In this document: one piece after another, positions 53,174 to 60,743 of the stretch | How positions within the stretch are numbered: the stretch's first letter is position 1 | Layout of the letters: every line of letters begins with the position of its first letter | Source: Gammaproteobacteria bacterium UBA7803 | GTDB lineage: Bacteria; Pseudomonadota; Gammaproteobacteria; Pseudomonadales; Azotimanducaceae | Length of the DNA stretch: 64,000 nt | Direction: 5' to 3' | Assembly (NCBI GenBank): GCA_002480525.1 | Contig: DLCH01000005.1 | Location: 30,118-94,117, forward strand | Position numbers and translations under genes: made by a program | Notes under the pieces: model-generated | The model's input: only the letters and a program-made list of their open reading frames with translations | The model's database searches: none | Told to the model about the DNA's origin: nothing

Positions 53174-56100
53174 TCAGGGCCGAAGCTGTTCGAGGCGGGT
53201 CGGCTTGTTGATGTGATAACCCTGCACGTAGTCGACGCCGATTTCCTTGAGGCGTTCGAGCACCGCGTCGTTCTCGACGAACTCGGCGATGGTCTGCTTG
53301 CCCATGTAGTGGCCGATCTCGTTGATCGACCGGACCACGGCGTAGTCGCCGGGGTTGTCGACGATGTCCTTCACGAACACGCCGTCGATCTTGACGTAGT
53401 CCACGGGCAGGTTGCGCAGGTAGGAATAGGAGGACAGGCCGGTGCCGAAGTCGTCCAGCGAGAATCGGCAGCCGATGATCTTCATCCGGTTCATGAACTC
53501 CCGGGCGTTGTCCAGATTGGCGATGGCCGCGGTCTCGGTGATCTCGAAGCAGACCTTGCTGGTGGGCGCCTGGGTGCGCGAGAACTGGTCCAGCACGAAG
53601 TCGGGAAAGGTCTCGTCGTTGACGCTGTGGCCGGACACGTTGATGGCGAAGCCGCCGAAGTGGTCGAGCTCGTTGCGGTGCTCGGACATCCAGTCGAACA
53701 CCCGCTCGATCACCCACCGGTCGATGGCGGTCATGCGCTGGTAGGTCTCGGCCGCCAGGATGAAGTCGGCGGGCGGCATGGTGTCGCCCATCTCGTCCAC
53801 CATGGTGAGCAGAATCTCGTAGTGGGAATCGATGCCGTTGGTCTCGGCGGTCGCCACCGGCGCGATGCGCTGGCAGTTGAGCAGCAGCCGATCCTCGTTG
53901 AGCGCCTTGTCGAGCTGCGTGACCCACTCCATGATGCCGTGACGGTTGCGGATCACGGTGTCGCCGAGCTCGTATTCCTGCACGCGGTTGCGGCCGGCAT
54001 CCTTGGCCGCGTAGCAGGCCTCGTCCGCGTACTGCATCGCCGTGTCGACGCTCTCGGTGGTCTGGTCGATGAACACCAGGCCCATGCTCGCGGACAGCGT
54101 GTACATCCGGCCGTCCCACTCGAAGCGCTCGCGCCGCACGGCGGCAAGCACCTCGTCCGCCAGCTCCCGCCCGCGCCCGGTGGTGACGTTCTCGGCGAGG
54201 ATGCCGAACTCGTCGCCGCCGAGCCGCGCGACCTTGGCGGCGTCCTGGCCGGCCGCCCGGGTGAGCGCGTCGGCGATCAGCTTGAGCAGCTCGTCGCCGG
54301 CGGTATGGCCGCTGGTGTTGTTGACGATCTTGAACTGGTCGAGGTCGAGATAGAGCAGCGCATGCTGCTGATCGCCGCCCCGGGCCGAGTGGATGCCCCG
54401 TTCGACTTCGCGCTCGAACTCCTTGCGGTTCATGAGCTGTGTCAGGTCGTCGTGGGAGGCCTGGTAGGCGAGCTGGTTGTGCATGTTCTCCAGCATGCGC
54501 TGGGACGCCCGCTCCATCAGCGGCAGGTCGTAGTCGTCGAGCAGCGTGATCTGACCGCCGTGGAGCCCCTCGGCCATCTGCTGCAGGGTCAGATCCTTGA
54601 CCTTGACGCCCTTGCGGTTCACCAGCACGAAGGCGCTGCCTTCGTCGCCGACGAACGCCACGGTGAGGATCAGCGGACGGCCCTGCCGGTCCCCGGTGGC
54701 GAGCCACTCCCCGACCTGAATCCGGCGCGCCCGCTCCACCGCCTTCTGCCAGCTCTGCTGCACCGTCTCGTCGTCGGCGTCGATCTGCGGGTCGAGCTCC
54801 TGCAGCAGGCCCTCGAGGCCCAGCACGTCGGCCACCGCGCCTTCGTCGACATCCTGGTAGCGGACCGGCGCGCGCTTGCCCGCGGTGTCGCCCACCAGCA
54901 CGTCCGACAGCGACATGATGAGCGGCGTGCGCTTGCTGGGATCGAAGGAGATGCTGTTGAGCCCCTCGACCACGCGCTTGAGCAGCGTCTCCGGCTCCAT
55001 GTGCGCTTCCGAGCCGGGCTCGATCTCACCGCTGAGCTGGCCGGTGAGCTGGTCGAGCAGACCGAGCTGATCGCGCCACTCGTGGGATTCCGGCCCCCGT
55101 CGCAGATGGGTATGCACCAGCAGGTTGCGCCAGCCGGGATTGAGCAGCCGCAGCACCAGCTCCGGGACTTCCCGTCCGCCGAGGCGCTGCTCCATCTCCC
55201 GCAGCACGGCCCGGCGCGCCCGGGACAGCTTCTGCTGGCCCTCGGAAGCGCGCACGGTCCGCTCGACGTTGCCCCGGTACGTCCTGACCTGACGGTCGAC
55301 CAGCGGGTTCAGCTCGTCGACCACCTCGGAGAACACCTCCGGGTTGCGGTCGTACTCCTTGATGACCTTCTGCAGCAGCTCGTCGACCCGGCGGCCGATC
55401 TCCCGGTCGATGCCGTCGCGCACGTCCTGGGCGTTGCCCAGGCGGGCGAGCTGGTTGAGCATCAGCACCGCGTCGTGGGGCCGGTCCGCCTCGTGGCGCA
55501 GGAACTCCGGGTCCCGGGCGGCCAGCTTGTTCAGCGTGATCTCCAGGCGCCGGACCCAGTCGCGGATGCCCTGGGTGAGGTAGTCGTCGGACTCGATGGA
55601 GTGCACCAGGCTCTCCATCACGTCCAGGGTGTCGTAGTCCTCCGGCCGGAAGCCCTTGCGGTCGCCGTGGCGATTCTTCAGCAGCTCGATCAGCCGCGGC
55701 TTCAGGCGCTGGTCGGTCAGCGGCGCGTCGCCGAGTTCCGCCTCGATCTCGGCCAGGGCGTTCAGGATGTCCGCGCTGCGGAACGTCTGGTCGTCGCTGG
55801 CATCCGGCGGCGCCAGCAGCTCGTCCGGCGCCTGGCCGCGCAGTTCCCGGGTGCGCCGGCTGAGGTTCAGCAGGTTCCGGGCGGTGGAGTAGGCCTCCAC
55901 CGGCCGGGCCTTCTGCGGCGCGAACGGGTTGTAGTCCGGCCGGTTGATGGCGCTGCCGAAGGCGTCGGCGGCCATGGCCGCCTCGCGCACCGCGCTGTCC
56001 ATCTCCTGATAGGCCTCGGGCTCGATGCGCACGCCCGACGGCGAGCGGCGGATCGACGCCCGGGCTAGGCTCTCGCGGATTTCCGTGGTGTTGGGAAACG

Positions 56101-57328
56101 CCTCGGAGGACTCGAATATCTGAGCCAGCGCGGAGTACAGATTGGCCAGCATGGGCATCAGCGCGCGCTCGAAGTAGCGCAGGATGTCCTGGCGCACCTG
56201 GCGCCGCAGGTCGAGCTGACGCAGCCCGTCGTCGAAGGCCCAGGCGATCACGGCGGGGCCGACGGGGATGGCGTCCTTGTGGGTCCAGGGCCGGGCCACC
56301 AGACCGAGCTGGGCCCGCAGGTCGAGAAGCTGCTCCGAATAGCGGCCCTCGGCCTTGGAAATGATCTCGGCCACGCCGAGCCAGGCCTCGAACTGCTCGG
56401 TGTCCACCAGCTCGAGCTTCTTGGAGTCGCCGGTCTCCCGGCGGCGGCGCTTCTCGAGCACCTCCTCGAGATCGGTGACCTCGTCGACCTGGCGCAGCAC
56501 CTGATCGTTGAAGGTCTGGCGGATGCGTTCCTGGTTCTTCTCGAGCTGGTCGAGCCCCTCGAAGTACATCATCTGGACCGCGTTGGTGCCCGCGTCGCGG
56601 GCGCTCACCAGCAGCTCCGGCTGGGCGATCTCGAAGAACTGGTCGGCGACCCGCTTGAGCGCCCGCTCGAGGACCCGGTGGATCTTGCCGCGCACCTGCT
56701 CCGCCTGGTACTCGGACAGCCGGCGGTCCCGCAGCAGCGCCGCGGGAATGTCCGCGCCCTGCTCGCCGGTGCCCCGGCTCTGCGGCGCCGCGCCGTCGCC
56801 CTCGCCGCCGCGCGCCGCTTCCGGGCCGGCGGTGGATGCCGCGCCGCCCGTGCGGCCCTCGGCGGCGCCTGCACCGGCCGACGCATCCGCCGGCGCGGCC
56901 TGCTCGTCGGCCTGCTCCTGCCCCGGCGCCGCGTCCCGGGCCGACAGCCCCGACGCCACGCCGAACTCGAGCAGCGCGTCGAAGGCGTCCTTCGGCAGCC
57001 CCTCCTCGAACAGCACGCCGATGCCGTTGCCGCTGTCGAGCATGCGGGCGATGGTGGCCTGGGTGCGGAAGTGCTTCTGCCCGGTGGGCGTGGGCACCGA
57101 GAAATGCACGGCGATGGCGTCGCCGCGATTGGGGTTGGCGCCCGTCGACGTCAGGGATCTGGAGGCGCCGGCGCCGGTGAGCAGCATGCCCTGCTCGCAG
57201 AAATCGCGCACGGCACACAGCCAGGACCGTCCCTGGGCAGGATGCACGAGCGCCGACAACGATATGGGCTGCCTGGTGTGACGTCGCCGATTCAAGCGAG
57301 CAGCGTCCTTCTGCGATGACGGAGACAT
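53174..57328 (-). CDS. PilZ-DUF1631-GGDEF-EAL cyclic-di-GMP signalling protein
   Basis: A 1384-residue cytoplasmic protein. Order: PilZ-like (about 12-115; RRRHTR, then RDFCEQG where Ser is replaced by Cys); Ala/Glu/Gly-rich linker (about 120-185); DUF1631 (about 190-840); GGDEF (about 950-1110; LYLDLDQFKIVNN, LGGDEFGIL); EAL (about 1130-1380). The GGDEF lacks an RxxD inhibitory site (QDAA). In the EAL domain the signature reads YEILL and the following Arg is Thr, while DDFGTGLSSYSYLR, the metal-binding Asn/Glu segments and QGYHI are kept. Net activity (cyclase, phosphodiesterase or sensor) cannot be predicted. Confidence 0.9.
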   Translation of the reverse strand: MSPSSQKDAARLNRRRHTRQPISLSALVHPAQGRSWLCAVRDFCEQGMLLTGAGASRSLTSTGANPNRGDAIAVHFSVPTPTGQKHFRTQATIARMLDSGNGIGVLFEEGLPKDAFDALLEFGVASGLSARDAAPGQEQADEQAAPADASAGAGAAEGRTGGAASTAGPEAARGGEGDGAAPQSRGTGEQGADIPAALLRDRRLSEYQAEQVRGKIHRVLERALKRVADQFFEIAQPELLVSARDAGTNAVQMMYFEGLDQLEKNQERIRQTFNDQVLRQVDEVTDLEEVLEKRRRRETGDSKKLELVDTEQFEAWLGVAEIISKAEGRYSEQLLDLRAQLGLVARPWTHKDAIPVGPAVIAWAFDDGLRQLDLRRQVRQDILRYFERALMPMLANLYSALAQIFESSEAFPNTTEIRESLARASIRRSPSGVRIEPEAYQEMDSAVREAAMAADAFGSAINRPDYNPFAPQKARPVEAYSTARNLLNLSRRTRELRGQAPDELLAPPDASDDQTFRSADILNALAEIEAELGDAPLTDQRLKPRLIELLKNRHGDRKGFRPEDYDTLDVMESLVHSIESDDYLTQGIRDWVRRLEITLNKLAARDPEFLRHEADRPHDAVLMLNQLARLGNAQDVRDGIDREIGRRVDELLQKVIKEYDRNPEVFSEVVDELNPLVDRQVRTYRGNVERTVRASEGQQKLSRARRAVLREMEQRLGGREVPELVLRLLNPGWRNLLVHTHLRRGPESHEWRDQLGLLDQLTGQLSGEIEPGSEAHMEPETLLKRVVEGLNSISFDPSKRTPLIMSLSDVLVGDTAGKRAPVRYQDVDEGAVADVLGLEGLLQELDPQIDADDETVQQSWQKAVERARRIQVGEWLATGDRQGRPLILTVAFVGDEGSAFVLVNRKGVKVKDLTLQQMAEGLHGGQITLLDDYDLPLMERASQRMLENMHNQLAYQASHDDLTQLMNRKEFEREVERGIHSARGGDQQHALLYLDLDQFKIVNNTSGHTAGDELLKLIADALTRAAGQDAAKVARLGGDEFGILAENVTTGRGRELADEVLAAVRRERFEWDGRMYTLSASMGLVFIDQTTESVDTAMQYADEACYAAKDAGRNRVQEYELGDTVIRNRHGIMEWVTQLDKALNEDRLLLNCQRIAPVATAETNGIDSHYEILLTMVDEMGDTMPPADFILAAETYQRMTAIDRWVIERVFDWMSEHRNELDHFGGFAINVSGHSVNDETFPDFVLDQFSRTQAPTSKVCFEITETAAIANLDNAREFMNRMKIIGCRFSLDDFGTGLSSYSYLRNLPVDYVKIDGVFVKDIVDNPGDYAVVRSINEIGHYMGKQTIAEFVENDAVLERLKEIGVDYVQGYHINKPTRLEQLRP

Positions 57329-57365
57329 TAACCCAAGAGGGTCTGCCGGGTCACTCCGACGTCTC

Positions 57366-58463
57366 TCAGCCGACGATGACCAGGTCTCGTCCTGAGGTCT
57401 TGGCCCGGTAAAGTGCCCGATCTGCGCGCTGAATCACATCTTCGATGGACTCTCCGGGCCGGAATTCGGCAATGCCGACCGACACGGAGAGATGATAGTC
57501 CGGATGTCGCGGATCGACGGTCAGCGCGCGCGTCTGATCGCCGAGCCGGCCGGCGACGCGGCGCGCCTCCTCGGCGTCGGCGTCCACCAGCACCAGCAGG
57601 AACTCCTCGCCGCCGAACCGGGCGACGAAATCCACCGAGCGGACCGCCTGCTCGGCCAGGTTGCCGAACTGGCGCAGCACGTCGTCGCCGCTCTGGTGGC
57701 CGAACCGGTCGTTGATGCGCTTGAAGTGATCCAGGTCGCAGTAGCACAGCGTGAAACCGACGTGGCCGCGATCGGCCAGCGCCTTCTGGCGGGCCAGCAC
57801 CTCCATCACGTAGCGCCGGTTGTACAGGCCCGTGAGATCGTCGCGCATGGCGAGATCGGCGAGCTTCTGCATGGCGGCGTCGAGCCGCAGGCGGCGCCGC
57901 TCGAACGCCCGCCGCAGCGCGGTGACCTCGCTGGCCATGAAGAACATCGCCGTCAGCATGACGGTGAAGGCGAGCAGCAGCCGGGCCTCCGCCAGCACGG
58001 GGGCCTCGGCCGCGGTGATCAGCGCCGCGTCCCCGGCCACGTAGGCGAGCCAGGTGACGACGGCCACCAGGGCGACCTGGCGCCGGGCCAGATGCAGGGC
58101 TGCGTAGAGGACGCCGAACAGCGGGACGGTGAGCAGCAGCAGACGCAGCTCCGGCGCCACGTACAGCGACGAGATGACCACACCGAGGTTGAGCCACAGC
58201 GCCTTGACCAGGGCCAGCCCGCCATCGCCGAACCGGCCGGCGGGCCGGTCGATCACCAGCAGGGCGCCGATCCCGAGCACCCAGGCGGCGAGGAACACGT
58301 ACAGTCCGTTCACCTCGAACGGGCCGACCGGAGCCGCCATGACAGCGCACACCACGCCGTAGACGGCGACGGCGCCGAGCAGCAGTCCTGTCCTCGCAGG
58401 CTTCAGGGCGATGATCTCGTTGGCCGGGGGCAAGCGGAACACTCGATGAGAACCAGGTCGCAT
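57366..58463 (-). CDS. Membrane diguanylate cyclase
   Basis: A 365-residue protein with about six N-terminal helices (22-190), a coiled linker, and a GGDEF domain. The active site is RFGGEEFLLVL, and the metal-binding DLDHFKRIND is intact. The inhibitory-site RxxD is present as RSVD, so product feedback is expected. It lies 37 bases upstream of the PilZ-DUF1631 gene. A TAGAAT overlaps the ATG, so a GTG at 58442 may be the real start. Confidence 0.92.
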   Translation of the reverse strand: MRPGSHRVFRLPPANEIIALKPARTGLLLGAVAVYGVVCAVMAAPVGPFEVNGLYVFLAAWVLGIGALLVIDRPAGRFGDGGLALVKALWLNLGVVISSLYVAPELRLLLLTVPLFGVLYAALHLARRQVALVAVVTWLAYVAGDAALITAAEAPVLAEARLLLAFTVMLTAMFFMASEVTALRRAFERRRLRLDAAMQKLADLAMRDDLTGLYNRRYVMEVLARQKALADRGHVGFTLCYCDLDHFKRINDRFGHQSGDDVLRQFGNLAEQAVRSVDFVARFGGEEFLLVLVDADAEEARRVAGRLGDQTRALTVDPRHPDYHLSVSVGIAEFRPGESIEDVIQRADRALYRAKTSGRDLVIVG

Positions 58464-58587
58464 TCTATCGGCAAGGGTTCGTGACCGGCTTCACGATCAG
58501 GTGTCGCGTTGTAACAGAAATGTTATGACGCCCTGGGAATCCAGTCCCAACCCGCCCGGTTGCGAACGGCCCGGCGCGGCCGCCCGG

Positions 58588-60063
58588 TCACAGGGCCCTG
58601 GCGACGGCCCGCTTCCAGCCGCTCAGGAGCTGCTGGCGGGTGACCTCCCGCATGCCGGGGCGGAACTCCTGGTCGAGGTGCCAGAGCCGGGCAGCCTCCT
58701 CGAGGCTGCCGACCAGGCCGGCTCCGGCCGCCGCCAGGATGGCCGCGCCGAGGGCCGTGGTCTCGGTGATCACGGGCCGTTCGACGGTGCAGTGAACCAC
58801 GTCGGCGAGAAACTGGCAGAGCCAGTCGTTGACCACCATGCCGCCGTCCACGCGCAGCCGCTCGACCGGCGCGCCGTCGGCGGCCATCGCGGTGAGCAGC
58901 TCCTCGGTCTGGTAGGCGACGCTGGCGAGCGTCGCCGTGACGAGCTGATCCCGGCTGGTGTCGAGGGTCAGCCCAACCAGCGTGCCCCGGGCGTCCGGAT
59001 TCCAGTGCGGCGCGCCGAGCCCGGTGAACGCGGGCACCAGGTACACGCCGCCGGTGTCGCCGTCACAAGCCCGCGCACAGGCCTCGGTCTCCGCCGCGCT
59101 GCGGATCAGGCCGAGGCCGTCGCGCAGCCACTTCACCGCGACGCCGGCCGAGAAGATGCTGCCTTCGAGCGCGTAGGTGGTGCGCCCGTCGATCCGGTAG
59201 GCGACGGTCGACAGCAGCCGGTGACGGGATTCGAGCTGACGCTCGCCGGTGTTGGTCATGGCGAAGCAGCCGGTGCCGTAGGTGCTCTTGCTCATGCCCG
59301 GCGCGAAGCAGGCCTGGCCGACGAGCGCGGCCTGCTGGTCGCCGGCGACACCGAACACGGGAATCTCCGCGCCGAACCACTCGGCCCGGGCGAGGCCGAA
59401 CGCGCCGGCGCTGTCGCGCACCTCGGGAAGCAGGCTCTCCGGCACCGACAGATACTCGGTGAGCTCGGCGCTCCAGGCCTGCAGGCCGATGTCGAACAGC
59501 AGGGTGCGCGACGCGTTGGTGGCGTCGGTGGCATGCACGGCGCCGCCGGTCAGCCGCCAGATCAGGAAGGTATCCACGGTGCCGAAGGCCAGTTCGCCGC
59601 GTTCCGCCCGGCGGCGCACGCCGTCGACCTCGTCGAGCAGCCAGGCGAGCTTGGTGCCGGAGAAGTACGGGTCGATCACCAGTCCCGTCTCCCGCGCGAC
59701 CAGGTCCTCGAGACCGTCACGGCGCATCGCCTCGCACCGGCCGGCGGTCCGCCGGTCCTGCCAGACGATGGCCGGGTGGACGCATTCGCCCGTGTCCCGG
59801 TCCCAGACCAGGGTGGTCTCGCGTTGATTGGTGATGCCGATGGCGGCTATGTCCGAGCCCTCCAGGCCCGCCGCCCGCAGCGCGCCGCGGCCGGCCTCCA
59901 GGGTAGTGCGCCAGAGCACTTCCGGATCCTGCTCCACCCAGCCACTGCGCGGAAACTGCATGTCGAAGGCCCGCTGATCCGCGCCGAGCACCCGGCCGTC
60001 GAGGTCGAAGACGATCGCCCGCGAGCTGGACGTGCCCTGATCGATGGCCATGATCCGGCCCAT
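58588..60063 (-). CDS. glpK: Glycerol kinase
   Basis: Phosphorylates glycerol to glycerol 3-phosphate. The 491-residue FGGY kinase opens MGRIMAIDQGTSSSRAIVFD, with the ATP-site GVAGDQQAALVGQ and GAPVERLRVDGGMVVNDWL. The ATG at 60063 follows a GGGGGAG SD. A TATATT at 60096-60101 is a likely -10 and overlaps an NrdR-like box. No glpF or glpD is adjacent. Confidence 0.96.
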   Translation of the reverse strand: MGRIMAIDQGTSSSRAIVFDLDGRVLGADQRAFDMQFPRSGWVEQDPEVLWRTTLEAGRGALRAAGLEGSDIAAIGITNQRETTLVWDRDTGECVHPAIVWQDRRTAGRCEAMRRDGLEDLVARETGLVIDPYFSGTKLAWLLDEVDGVRRRAERGELAFGTVDTFLIWRLTGGAVHATDATNASRTLLFDIGLQAWSAELTEYLSVPESLLPEVRDSAGAFGLARAEWFGAEIPVFGVAGDQQAALVGQACFAPGMSKSTYGTGCFAMTNTGERQLESRHRLLSTVAYRIDGRTTYALEGSIFSAGVAVKWLRDGLGLIRSAAETEACARACDGDTGGVYLVPAFTGLGAPHWNPDARGTLVGLTLDTSRDQLVTATLASVAYQTEELLTAMAADGAPVERLRVDGGMVVNDWLCQFLADVVHCTVERPVITETTALGAAILAAAGAGLVGSLEEAARLWHLDQEFRPGMREVTRQQLLSGWKRAVARAL

Positions 60064-60093
60064 GTCTCCCCCTGTTCGGCGACGATTGCGGAA

Positions 60094-60109
60094 ACACAAT
60101 ATATAGTGG
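60094..60109. promoter_or_regulatory. NrdR-like box near glpK
   Basis: ACACAATATATAGTGG matches the NrdR consensus (ACACWATATNTTGTGT) at 14 of 16. It overlaps the likely glpK -10, so it may instead be an AT-rich promoter that resembles the box by chance. No partner lies 31 bases away. Confidence 0.4.
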
Positions 60110-60162
60110 TGCGGTTCGGGGCGCATCCGCTGCCGCCGGCGGCCGGCAGGGCCGTGGCGGAG

Positions 60163-60214
60163 TTATCCACAGCGCCTCCACCGGGCCACGGCGGTTACTC
60201 ACAGGTTTTCCACC
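60163..60214. promoter_or_regulatory. DnaA box cluster upstream of nrdA
   Basis: TTATCCACA (60163-60171) is a perfect DnaA box. Weaker 7-of-9 matches follow at 60195 (TTACTCACA) and 60206 (TTTTCCACC). E. coli nrdAB is known to have DnaA boxes upstream of its promoter. Confidence 0.65.
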
Positions 60215-60241
60215 GGTTGCTCGGTTGCATTCCCCCAGGCA

Positions 60242-60288
60242 CCGCAGTATCTTGTGTGCATTCAGGAATCAGACCCAATATGTTGCGA
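60242..60288. promoter_or_regulatory. Paired NrdR boxes upstream of nrdA
   Basis: CCGCAGTATCTTGTGT (60242-60257) and ACCCAATATGTTGCGA (60273-60288) each match the NrdR consensus at 13 of 16. Their starts are 31 bases apart, three helical turns, as is usual for NrdR box pairs. Confidence 0.7.
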
Positions 60289-60613
60289 TCGACGCAGCCT
60301 ATTGCGCACTTTTCCTGACTAATTCAGGCCAGCCGACTCGAAACGAGCCGCAGCACTCGAGCATCGTGTCCGTGCACCAGTCCAACAGACAGCCCGAAAC
60401 GTCCGTCCTCGCCGCCAGGCCAGGCGTGACGCGGGTTTGCCGTGGACGGGCCAGCGCCGGAACGGGCTCGTCCGGCACCTGAGGGGGACCGGGTCGGGCA
60501 CTGGAACTGAACGAGGCCGCAGAAACGCGGCCGGGAGGGGAGCATCGGCCCCGAAGGGGCCTCGGAAGCACCGTTGGCGAGCCACCGGCACGCCTTGGGC
60601 CAATCGTCGGAGA

Positions 60614-60629
60614 ACACAACATCTTGTGT
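60614..60629. promoter_or_regulatory. Strong NrdR-like box in nrdA leader
   Basis: ACACAACATCTTGTGT matches the consensus at 15 of 16, better than the upstream pair. It is 115 bases before the nrdA ATG and has no evident partner at 31 bases. Confidence 0.6.
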
Positions 60630-60743
60630 GCCGAGGCACGCGAGAGCCCGTTCCCGGCGCTTCCGGCAGGACGCTCCCGGACCGATGGATTCGGAGCACA
60701 CACGACAGAACGACAGATCGAGCCAAAGGGGGCACATCGACCT

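Larger units (their letters stand above)
60064..60743. other. 680-base glpK/nrdA intergenic region
   Basis: It holds the glpK promoter (about 60090-60110), a DnaA box cluster (60163-60214), paired NrdR-like boxes (60242-60288), a GGCCCC-GAA-GGGGCC hairpin (60547-60561) and a further NrdR-like box (60614-60629). The part from 60290 to 60743 has no recognised gene. No riboswitch was established. Confidence 0.7.

Noticed and set aside
53111..56068. 985-codon plus-strand open frame
   Set aside because: It is antisense to the PilZ-DUF1631-GGDEF-EAL gene, whose domains are clear. There is no recognisable family in the plus frame.
58512..58525. TAACA-GAAA-TGTTA inverted repeat upstream of the diguanylate cyclase
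   Set aside because: The arms are only five bases and no known operator matches. It may be promoter-related, but the evidence is too weak to call.
60163..60214. Replication origin based on the DnaA boxes
   Set aside because: Only one perfect box, no AT-rich unwinding region and no dnaA, dnaN or gyrB nearby. The nrd regulatory explanation is better.
60225..60482. 85-codon open frame in the nrdA upstream region
   Set aside because: No SD, no family resemblance, and it overlaps the NrdR-like boxes.
60480..60560. Possible cobalamin riboswitch before nrdA (GGCACTGG-like string)
   Set aside because: The required core boxes do not occur in order, and NrdA here is class Ia. There was not enough support to call it.
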